Shown here: piece by piece, positions 1 through 5,062 of the stretch
Layout of the letters: each line of letters begins with the position of its first letter
Numbering within the stretch: position 1 is the first letter of the stretch
Source of the DNA: Prado023 sp049688595
Lineage (GTDB): Bacteria; Actinomycetota; Actinomycetes; S36-B12; CAIYMF01
Assembly (NCBI GenBank): GCA_049688595.1
Contig: JBAVLA010000281.1
Span: forward strand, 1-8,927
Reading direction: 5' to 3'
DNA length: 8,927 nucleotides
Made by a program: the position numbers and the translations under genes
Notes under the pieces: model-generated
Told to the model about the DNA's origin: nothing
Databases searched by the model: none
The model's input: only the letters and a program-made list of their open reading frames with translations

Positions 1-768
1 ACCCCGCTCGACCCGGTCACGGCGGCGACGAACGGCCCTGGACTCGTCAGGGGGCTGGAACACCGCGATCGCAGGGATCTCCACCGGCACCCTGGGGGCC
101 TCCACCGGGTGGGCGTCCGGGACCGAGGAGAACGCGACTGTCGTCACGCCGCGAGTGGCGCGCCGCGGTCGGCGCGCCCGGGGTTCCTCCACGGGAGCCT
201 GCTCGGCGACGAGTTGTCCGGTTTCCGGCTGCTCCGACCCGGGAGCCCCGGGCTCGGCCGCCTCGACCGGGGCCTCCTCGGGGCCTGGCCCCTCCGAGCT
301 GGACTGCTCGGGCGCTGCTGACTCGGGACCACCGTGCTCGGGACCACCGTGCTCGGGACCACCGTGCTCGACCGCGGGCTCAGCGGGCTCCTGGGCCTCC
401 CCTTGAGGTACGCCGCCGACAGTGGGCGAAGACTCCGGCTCCGCAGGCGCCCCTTCCGACTCACCCTCAAACGGTTGCGCCTGCGCCCCGCCAACAGCCT
501 CCTCGGCCTCGACGTGAGCGTCCTGGGCCAGGTCGACCTCGACCGACTCGCCCTCGACCGACTCGCCCTCGGGGGGTGGCCCGTCATCCGCGTGGAGCCC
601 GGGCGCCGATTCGTCCAGGACGTGCCGGGGCGGCCCCGCAGGGCGACTCGCGGCGCGCCGGCGCCGCGGAGCAGTGTCCTGTGGCTGCGCAGTGCCTGTA
701 GGCGCATCCATGTCATGGCGCTCGGAAGCGTCCTGCACCGCAGGCTGGGTGTCGTCCATATCGACCAT
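1..768 (-). CDS. rne: Ribonuclease E/G (Rne/Rng family), N-terminal part only, truncated by the window edge
   Basis: The first 256 residues are visible and the frame is open to the left edge. They look intrinsically disordered: rich in Glu, Pro, Ala and Gly, with arginine clusters at residues 35-38 (RRRR, followed by AASRPAGPP), 197-203 and 247-250 (RRRR). Actinobacterial RNase E proteins carry such an extension ahead of the S1 and catalytic domains, which here lie outside the window. The motif AVFQPPD (about residues 235-241) resembles the stretch that often precedes the S1 domain in these proteins. The position directly after the TIGR03960/TIGR03936 pair is the usual place of rne in many actinobacteria. 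The start at 768 is an ATG with GAGGGG six bases upstream. The frame is also open upstream to 960, including a GTG at 900, but no better ribosome site is seen there. The expected role is endonucleolytic mRNA decay and rRNA/tRNA processing. The assignment rests on context and composition, because no catalytic motif is visible. Confidence 0.75.
   Translation of the reverse strand, partial: MVDMDDTQPAVQDASERHDMDAPTGTAQPQDTAPRRRRAASRPAGPPRHVLDESAPGLHADDGPPPEGESVEGESVEVDLAQDAHVEAEEAVGGAQAQPFEGESEGAPAEPESSPTVGGVPQGEAQEPAEPAVEHGGPEHGGPEHGGPESAAPEQSSSEGPGPEEAPVEAAEPGAPGSEQPETGQLVAEQAPVEEPRARRPRRATRGVTTVAFSSVPDAHPVEAPRVPVEIPAIAVFQPPDESRAVRRRRDRVERG
322..370 (-). repeat. 15-bp in-frame tandem repeat within rne (3.2 copies)
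   Basis: The plus-strand unit CTCGGGACCACCGTG occurs three times without mismatch at 322-336, 337-351 and 352-366, followed by CTCG. On the coding strand it gives a repeated GGPEH pentapeptide at about residues 134-149 of the rne product. Because 15 bp is a whole number of codons, copy-number change would not shift the frame. Confidence 0.95.
541..570 (-). repeat. 15-bp in-frame direct repeat within rne (2 copies)
   Basis: The plus-strand unit GACCGACTCGCCCTC occurs at 541-555 and 556-570 without mismatch. It encodes GESVE twice (residues 67-76 of the rne product), in the same acidic low-complexity linker as the GGPEH repeat. Confidence 0.9.
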
Positions 769-769
769 T

Positions 770-785
770 CCGGTCCCCTCACCGG
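770..785 (-). promoter_or_regulatory. rne ribosome binding site in a hairpin loop
   Basis: On the coding strand, CCGGT and ACCGG form a perfect 5-bp inverted repeat (781-785 and 770-774). The six-base loop between them (780-775) is GAGGGG, the apparent Shine-Dalgarno sequence. The ATG at 768 begins one base after the stem. The ribosome site supports 768 as the start and could be opened or hidden by alternative folding of the leader. Confidence 0.6.
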
Positions 786-790
786 GTACC

Positions 791-809
791 GCGGAGCGCG
801 CACTTCCGC
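791..809 (-). other. Leader stem-loop 6 (5-bp stem)
   Basis: Coding-strand GCGGA (809-805) can pair with TCCGC (795-791) across a nine-base loop. It abuts the next stem-loop with no spacer. Taken alone it could be chance in such GC-rich DNA. Confidence 0.35.
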
Positions 810-825
810 ACGCAGCACCCTGCGT
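810..825 (-). other. Leader stem-loop 5 (6-bp stem, tetraloop)
   Basis: Coding-strand ACGCAG (825-820) pairs perfectly with CTGCGT (815-810) around the four-base loop GGTG. It sits three bases after the strong stem-loop at 829-856. Confidence 0.45.
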
Positions 826-828
826 ATG

Positions 829-856
829 GTCGGGGGGGCGCTGCGCCCCTCCCGAC
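829..856 (-). other. Leader stem-loop 4 (12-bp GC-rich stem with one bulged A)
   Basis: Coding-strand GTCGGG (856-851) pairs with CCCGAC (834-829). After a single bulged A at 850, GGGGCG (849-844) pairs with CGCCCC (840-835) around the triloop CAG (843-841). This is twelve almost all G-C pairs interrupted by one bulge, about 60 nt before the rne start codon. It has no following T tract, so it does not look like a classical intrinsic terminator, although actinobacterial terminators often lack one. A role in attenuation, a ribosome or RNase barrier, or protein binding is possible. Confidence 0.6.
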
Positions 857-926
857 GAAGTCTGAAGATTCCGCTCGGGACGCACACGTGGATCGCGCAC
901 GAACCTCAAGCCCCGCGATGTCTGCG

Positions 927-962
927 GACCCGGCTGGCGCCGAAACTCAACGACAGCCGGTC
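927..962 (-). other. Leader stem-loop 3 (9-bp stem, one bulge)
   Basis: Coding-strand GACC (962-959) pairs with GGTC (930-927), and GGCTG (958-954) pairs with CAGCC (936-932). One G at 931 is bulged. The loop is 17 nt (953-937). Confidence 0.45.
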
Positions 963-969
963 ACTACCT

Positions 970-1017
970 GTTCGCGCCCTGTGCCAGCTCAGTTGGGCGG
1001 CACTAGGGGCTGCGAAC
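970..1017 (-). other. Leader stem-loop 2 (15 pairs in three blocks)
   Basis: Three nested perfect blocks are seen on the coding strand: GTTCGC (1017-1012) with GCGAAC (975-970), GCCC (1010-1007) with GGGC (979-976), and GTGCC (1003-999) with GGCAC (985-981). They are separated by a one-base bulge (1011) and a small internal loop (1006-1004 against 980). The apical loop is 13 nt. Three blocks in register make chance less likely. Confidence 0.55.
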
Positions 1018-1036
1018 GGCGCGACGCATCGAACGC

Positions 1037-1074
1037 GGATCGCCGGGGCTGGTGTTTGCCAGTTCTGGCGACCC
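1037..1074 (-). other. Leader stem-loop 1, at the predicted 5' end of the rne transcript
   Basis: Coding-strand GGGTCGCC (1074-1067) pairs with GGCGATCC (1044-1037) over eight positions, one being a G-U pair. Inside, CTGG (1062-1059) pairs with CCAG (1052-1049) around CAAACA. If transcription starts near 1072-1073, the mRNA would begin within or at the base of this stem. Confidence 0.5.
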
Positions 1075-1078
1075 GCCA

Positions 1079-1087
1079 ATTATGCCA
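1079..1087 (-). promoter_or_regulatory. Candidate extended -10 promoter element for rne
   Basis: The coding strand reads TGG CATAAT, one base from the TATAAT consensus and preceded by the TGN of an extended -10. This AT-rich hexamer stands out in very GC-rich DNA. No convincing -35 is seen at a 16-19 bp spacing (the best is AAGCTG with 17 bp), which fits extended -10 promoters that tolerate a weak -35. The predicted start is about 1072-1073, giving a leader of about 305 nt. Confidence 0.5.
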
Positions 1088-1120
1088 CAGCCTCCGGACA
1101 ACAGCTTTCACGTGCGACAC

Positions 1121-1144
1121 GGGTCCGCCGGAGGCGGCGTCCCC
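1121..1144 (-). terminator. Weak terminator-like hairpin after the DUF2344 gene
   Basis: Coding-strand CCGCC (1137-1133) and GGCGG (1129-1125) form a 5-bp stem with a TCC loop. Outer GGG (1143-1141) and CCC (1123-1121) could extend it across an internal loop. It lies about 25 bp after the upstream stop codon and before the candidate rne promoter, as a terminator would. There is no T tract, so the call is tentative. Confidence 0.3.
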
Positions 1145-1166
1145 GAGGACCAGTCGATCCCGACGA

Positions 1167-1937
1167 TCAGCCGGTCGGAATCGACTGCAGGCTCGGCCGG
1201 TCCGGGGCCAACGGGTCGCCAACGGCGCCCCCCTCACCCAGCGGCCCCTGCGCCAGGCGCGTGGCCCGGGCCGGATCACCGACCTGAAGCCACCCGATCT
1301 CGCGAAGCGCCACCAGCACCTCCTCCGGCCGAACCGTGGGCGTCACGTTCGCGACGGTCAGCTCGAGCGTCGACCACGAGGTCGCCGAAACGCGCCCCGC
1401 GACGGGCAGGACGCCGCCAGCCAGAAGCGCCGGGCGGATGTCGATCGTGCGCAAACCCTGCTTCATCATCCGTTGGACCGGCGCCTCGGCAGCACCGAGC
1501 ACCGCCTGCCAGGCCTCCGCCAGTTCAGCCACGGTGACCCCGGGCACGTCGATCCGCCACCGCGAGGCCGCCAGCCGGGCCACGAGATCTGGGGTGCGGG
1601 CCACTACCACATCCAGGACGTCCAGCCCCGGCGGCAGGGCGGCGTCCAACTGCGCACGCACCGCATCCGCGTCGCACTCGCGCACGACCCCGATCTCCAC
1701 GTACTCAGCCTCACTTGCAGCCCCGGTCGGCGCGGCGTTGGCGTAGGAGACCCGCGGGTGCGGGCTGAACCCGGCCGAGTAGGCCATCGGGACGCGCGCC
1801 CGCCGCAGCGCACGCTCCAGCGCCCGCTGGAAGTCCCGGTGCGAGGAGAACCGCAGCGGGCCCCGCTTGGCGTAGCGGATCCGAAGCCGCTGCACGACTG
1901 GGGCGACATCGCGCTCGGGTGGCTGGCGAGCGGTCAC
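1167..1937 (-). CDS. TIGR03936/DUF2344 radical-SAM-linked protein
   Basis: The product is 256 residues and of unknown function. It matches the family I know as TIGR03936/DUF2344, proteins encoded beside or fused to the TIGR03960 radical-SAM enzyme. Visible family signatures are RYAKRGPLRFSSHRDF (21-36), GFSPHPRVSYA (56-66) followed by the AAPTGAASEAEYVEI stretch (68-82), LPPGLDVLDV (101-110), and the C-terminal TRLAQGPLGEG and DPLAPDR motifs. The start is a GTG at 1937 that shares four bases (GTGA) with the stop of the radical-SAM gene, with GAGG about eight bases upstream. Longer readings starting near 2108 run inside the radical-SAM gene and are arginine-rich shadow sequence. The overlap implies translational coupling and, by inference, joint action. 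No cysteine metal motif, signal peptide or membrane segment is seen. Substrate and activity are unknown, while the family match is confident. Confidence 0.93.
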   Translation of the reverse strand: MTARQPPERDVAPVVQRLRIRYAKRGPLRFSSHRDFQRALERALRRARVPMAYSAGFSPHPRVSYANAAPTGAASEAEYVEIGVVRECDADAVRAQLDAALPPGLDVLDVVVARTPDLVARLAASRWRIDVPGVTVAELAEAWQAVLGAAEAPVQRMMKQGLRTIDIRPALLAGGVLPVAGRVSATSWSTLELTVANVTPTVRPEEVLVALREIGWLQVGDPARATRLAQGPLGEGGAVGDPLAPDRPSLQSIPTG

Positions 1938-3940
1938 CGGACTGCCTCTACATGGTTGGGCACGACCGGGAGCGGCACCAGCACCGCATCGGTCGGCCCG
2001 ACCTGGATGTGCGTCCCGAGCTGGTCGCAGACCCCGCACTCGGAGCATGGACTCCAACGGCAGTCCTCCACCCCGCCGCCAGCAAGCGCGTCCTGCCAGT
2101 CCTGCCACAGCCAGTCGCGGTCGAGCCCCGAGTCGAGGTGGTCCCAGGGCAGGACCTCGTTCTGCTCGCGCTCACGCGTCGTGTACCAGTCGACGTCGAC
2201 CGGCTCGTCGGCGAGTGCGCGCTCCGCGGCGGCCACCCACCGATCGAACGAGAAGTACTCGCTCCAGCCGTCGAACCGGGCCCCGTCGCGCCAAGCCTCG
2301 AGGATGATCCTGCCCACTCGGCGATCACCGCGCGAGAGCAGGCCCTCGATGATCCCGGGCCGGCCATCGTGGTACCGATATCCGATGGCTCGGCCGTGGT
2401 CGCGGTCGGCACGGATCGCATCGCGCAGCAGGTGCAGGCGGCGGTCGGTCGTCTCGTGGTCGAGCTGGCCAGCCCACTGGAATGGTGTGTGCGGCTTCGG
2501 CACGAACCCGCCGATCGACACCGTGCACCGGATGTCGCGCGTGCCAGCAGCCGACCGGCCCGCTTGAATCACCTTGCGCGCCAGATCGGCTATCTCCAGG
2601 ACGTCCGCATCGGTCTCCGTCGGCAGCCCGCACATGAAGTACAGCTTCACCTGCCGCCACCCCGCCCCGAACGCGGCCGTGACCGTGGCGATCAGGTCGT
2701 CCTCGGTCACCATCTTGTTGATCACCTGGCGGATCCGCTCGCTGCCGCCCTCGGGGGCGAACGTCAGCCCGGAGCGCCTGCCGTTGCGCGACAGCTCGTT
2801 GGCCAGGTCCACGTTGAAGGCGTCGACGCGCGTGCTCGGCAGCGACAGGGCCACCTTCTCACCGGCGTACCTGTCGGCCAGACCCTTGGCCAGCTCAGCG
2901 ATCTCTGAATGGTCGGCGCTGCTCAGCGAGAGCATGCCGACCTCCTCGAACCCGGTCCGGCGCAGGCCGTTGTCGACCATCTGGCCCAGCACCGCCGTCG
3001 ATCGCTCGCGCACCGGTCGCGTGATCATCCCCGCCTGGCAGAACCGGCAGCCGCGGGTGCAGCCGCGGAAGATCTCCACGCTCATCCGCTCATGCACGGT
3101 CTCGGCCAGCGGAACCACCGGGTTCCTCGGGTAGGGCCACTCGTCGAGATCCATCAGCGTGTGCTTCACGACCCGCCAGGGCGCGACCGGCGAGTTCGGG
3201 ATCACGCGGCCGATCCGGCCATCGGACAGGTACTCGACGTCGTACAGGGCTGGTACGTAGACCCCCCCGCTGGCTGCCAGCCGCTCGCGCAGCGCGCAGC
3301 GCAGCGTCGCCCCCCACGCAGGCCCAGCCCCAGCCCCGTGGCCGCCGAAACCCGGGTTCTCCGCCTTGAAGGCCCGCACGACCTCGCTGATGGCCAGAAC
3401 GGCTTCCTCCCCGTCGCCGAGGACGACCAGGTCGACGAAGTCGGCGACTGGCTCCGGGTTGAAGGCCGCATGGCCGCCGATCACGACGAGCGGGTGCTGG
3501 TCAGTGCGCTCCGCTGCAAGGAGCGGGATCCCGGCCAGGTCCAAGCTGGTCAGCATGTTGGTGTACCCCAGCTCGGTGGACAGCGACACGCCCACCAGGT
3601 CGAAGGCACCCAACGGCCGATGGCCGTCGACGGTGAACGCCGGGATCCCGCGGTCGCGCATGAGCCGCTCGAGATCCGGCCACACGGAGTAGCAGCGCTG
3701 GGCGAGCACCCCGTCAGCCTCGTTGAGGATCTCGTAGAGGATCTGAACTCCCTGGTTGGGCAGGCCGACTTCATAGGCGTCCGGGTACATCAGGGCCCAA
3801 CGGACCCGGCAGGCATCCCAATCCTTGGCAGCCGCGTTCAGCTCGCCGCCGATGTACTGCACGGGCTTGCTGACCAGGGGGAGGACTGCCTCGAGCCGGT
3901 CGAAGACCGGATCGCTGGGGCGAGTCGACGGTTCACGCAT
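1934..3940 (-). CDS. TIGR03960-type radical-SAM enzyme (B12-binding-like N-terminus)
   Basis: The product is 668 residues. It opens with the family's N-terminal block: LVSKPVQYIGGELN (22-35), then WDACRVRWALMYPDAYEVGLPNQG as one stretch at 41-64. A Rossmann-like region of the B12-binding superfamily spans roughly 45-190, including LVVIGGHAAFNPEP (151-164) and LVVLGDGEEA (171-180). The radical-SAM cluster motif CTRGCRFC gives C294, C298 and C301 as the expected 4Fe-4S ligands binding S-adenosylmethionine. The C-terminus has a second cysteine group, C626, C631, C634 and C637. The start at 3940 follows the ppk2 stop by 19 bp and fits the family N-terminus; the ribosome site (AGGCGG) is weak. A Gly/Ala-rich insertion at about 197-210 is probably a linker. 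The substrate is unknown. Pairing with DUF2344 and closeness to rne suggest an RNA or translation substrate, which is inference only. Confidence 0.95.
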   Translation of the reverse strand: MREPSTRPSDPVFDRLEAVLPLVSKPVQYIGGELNAAAKDWDACRVRWALMYPDAYEVGLPNQGVQILYEILNEADGVLAQRCYSVWPDLERLMRDRGIPAFTVDGHRPLGAFDLVGVSLSTELGYTNMLTSLDLAGIPLLAAERTDQHPLVVIGGHAAFNPEPVADFVDLVVLGDGEEAVLAISEVVRAFKAENPGFGGHGAGAGPAWGATLRCALRERLAASGGVYVPALYDVEYLSDGRIGRVIPNSPVAPWRVVKHTLMDLDEWPYPRNPVVPLAETVHERMSVEIFRGCTRGCRFCQAGMITRPVRERSTAVLGQMVDNGLRRTGFEEVGMLSLSSADHSEIAELAKGLADRYAGEKVALSLPSTRVDAFNVDLANELSRNGRRSGLTFAPEGGSERIRQVINKMVTEDDLIATVTAAFGAGWRQVKLYFMCGLPTETDADVLEIADLARKVIQAGRSAAGTRDIRCTVSIGGFVPKPHTPFQWAGQLDHETTDRRLHLLRDAIRADRDHGRAIGYRYHDGRPGIIEGLLSRGDRRVGRIILEAWRDGARFDGWSEYFSFDRWVAAAERALADEPVDVDWYTTREREQNEVLPWDHLDSGLDRDWLWQDWQDALAGGGVEDCRWSPCSECGVCDQLGTHIQVGPTDAVLVPLPVVPNHVEAVR

Positions 3941-3959
3941 CCGCCAAGGGTAGACCGCC

Positions 3960-4958
3960 TCACAACGACAGGATCGGGTACACCTTGCCCGTCTTCTCGC
4001 CGGTCTCGTAGATCCGCGACGGCGGCCCGACGATCAGCGGATCCGGGCTGCCGACCAGCTCGGTGTCCTTGTCGGGGTAGTCGACATGCGACAGCACCCA
4101 GCGCATCGCCTCGAGCCGACCGCGCTTCTTGTCGTTGGAGCGCACGATCGTCCACGGCGCCCAATCCCGGTCGGTGTAGAACAGCATGGCCTCCTTGGCG
4201 TGCGTGTAGTCCTGCCAGCGATCCAAGCTGGCCAGGTCCATCGGCGAGAGCTTCCACTGCCGCACCGGGTCGATCCGCCGGATCGTGAACCTGGTCACCT
4301 GCTCCTTCCGGCTGACGGAGAACCAGAACTTGAACAGGACGATCCCGCTGCGCACGAGCATCCGCTCGAACTCGGGCGCCTGGCGCATGAACTCCTCGTA
4401 CTCGTCCTTCGAGCAGAACCCCATGACCCGCTCGACGCCGGCCCGGTTGTACCAGGAGCGGTCGAACATGACGATCTCCCCGGCGCTGGGCAGGTGCTTG
4501 ATGTAGCGCTGGAAGTACCACTGGGTGCGTTCCTGATCCGAGGGCTTCTCCAAGGCGACGACCCGGGCGCCGCGGGGGTTCAAGTGCTCCTGGAACCGCT
4601 TGATCGTGCCGCCCTTGCCGGCTGCGTCCCGGCCCTCGAACACCATCACCATCCGCAATCCGGACTGCTTGACCCAGGCCTGCATCTTCAGCAGCTCGAT
4701 CTGCAGCAGCCGCTTGGTGACCTCGTACTCCCGACGGGTCATCCGCTCCTCGTACGGGTATCCCTCCCGCCACGTGCCCACCGGCGTGCCGTCCGGACCG
4801 AGCAGCACGGGGTCGTCCACCTCGTCCCAGGTGTCCGCTGCCGAAAGCCCGAAATGGAGGAGCCGGTCGTCCTCGGTGTCCTGGAGGGCGTCGATGATGT
4901 CTGCGAGGTCCATGATCGACTCGAGGTCGAACTCACGCGGAGATCGGTGCTGGTTCAT
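3960..4958 (-). CDS. ppk2: Polyphosphate kinase 2 (one-domain, class I-like)
   Basis: The 332-residue product is a PPK2-family enzyme, which uses inorganic polyphosphate to phosphorylate nucleoside diphosphates (or the reverse) in the cytoplasm. Visible motifs are the Walker A loop GRDAAGKGGT (109-118), EHLNPRG (124-130), the Walker B region MFDRSWYNRAG (164-174, with D166 and R167), and the basic lid around RRIDPVRQWKLSPMD (227-241). The C-terminal YETGEKTGKVYPILSL is typical of this subgroup. Length and a single P-loop domain fit class I; NDP preference cannot be read from sequence. The start is uncertain: ATG at 4958 is chosen, ATG at 4970 would add four residues, and neither has a clear ribosome site. 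A CATGAT hexamer at 4971-4966 lies where a -10 would make 4958 leaderless. The frame is open upstream to 5231 but overlaps rodA there and is shadow. The next gene follows after 19 bp, suggesting co-transcription. Confidence 0.96.
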   Translation of the reverse strand: MNQHRSPREFDLESIMDLADIIDALQDTEDDRLLHFGLSAADTWDEVDDPVLLGPDGTPVGTWREGYPYEERMTRREYEVTKRLLQIELLKMQAWVKQSGLRMVMVFEGRDAAGKGGTIKRFQEHLNPRGARVVALEKPSDQERTQWYFQRYIKHLPSAGEIVMFDRSWYNRAGVERVMGFCSKDEYEEFMRQAPEFERMLVRSGIVLFKFWFSVSRKEQVTRFTIRRIDPVRQWKLSPMDLASLDRWQDYTHAKEAMLFYTDRDWAPWTIVRSNDKKRGRLEAMRWVLSHVDYPDKDTELVGSPDPLIVGPPSRIYETGEKTGKVYPILSL

Positions 4959-5003
4959 GGACCAGATCATGGCGCGAGCCGGGCGATGGAGCACGCGGGA
5001 ACC

Positions 5004-5033
5004 GCCGGGCGGGCAGCACGTGACCGTCCCGGC
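5004..5033 (-). terminator. Hairpin in the rodA-ppk2 gap, possible terminator or attenuator
   Basis: Coding-strand GCCGGG (5033-5028) pairs with CCCGGC (5009-5004), and CGG (5026-5024) pairs with CCG (5012-5010). One base (5027) is bulged and the loop is 11 nt. It lies about 30 bp after the rodA stop and about 46 bp before the ppk2 start, in the only sizable gap between mreD and the DUF2344 gene. There is no T tract. It may end or reduce read-through from the mreD-mrdA-rodA unit. Confidence 0.4.
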
Positions 5034-5062
5034 AGCCCTGCAGCGCGGGGCTCCCAGCGCCG

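Larger units (their letters stand above)
769..1073 (-). promoter_or_regulatory. Predicted long structured 5' leader of rne
   Basis: This is the gene-free stretch between the predicted transcription start (about 1072-1073) and the rne ATG at 768. Stem-loops found by eye lie at 1037-1074, 970-1017, 927-962, 829-856, 810-825, 791-809 and 770-785. Only about 857-926 lacks a convincing stem; a 4-bp one is possible there. No plausible small gene is seen. E. coli rne is known to control its own mRNA through a structured leader, and a similar role is inferred here. High GC makes 5-bp stems common by chance, so the two longest (970-1017 and 829-856) carry most of the weight. Confidence 0.55.

Noticed and set aside
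829..856. The 12-bp hairpin as a plain intrinsic terminator of the upstream operon
   Set aside because: It lacks a T tract, lies more than 300 bp after the DUF2344 stop and downstream of the candidate rne promoter. A leader element is more likely.
144..887. A minus-strand open frame of 247 codons overlapping the rne N-terminus
   Set aside because: The product is an Arg/Ser/Pro-rich shadow. The chosen rne frame runs open to the edge, shows the acidic linker, RRRR and AVFQPPD pattern, and has a ribosome site at its start.
898..900. GTG at 900 as an upstream start of rne
   Set aside because: It has no clear ribosome site, would translate through the 12-bp hairpin and the ribosome-site hairpin, and gives extra residues without resemblance to the family. 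It is not excluded.
1938..2108. Start of the DUF2344 protein at 2108 instead of 1937
   Set aside because: The extra 57 residues lie wholly inside the radical-SAM gene and read as Arg/Gly-rich shadow, while the GTG at 1937 gives the typical GTGA overlap and the family N-terminus.
888..2567. A long plus-strand open frame (559 codons), with others at 2909-4288, 4086-5492, 7738-8913 and 334-1287
   Set aside because: They lie antisense to conserved genes or cross the structured leader. Their translations are Arg/Pro/Ser/Ala-rich with no recognisable motif, as expected of shadow frames in very high-GC DNA.
3608..3628. DGHRPLG in the radical-SAM protein as a cobalamin-binding DxHxxG motif
   Set aside because: The glycine is one residue too far away, and other members have no such motif here as far as I recall. 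The domain is B12-binding-like in fold, and cobalamin use is not supported.
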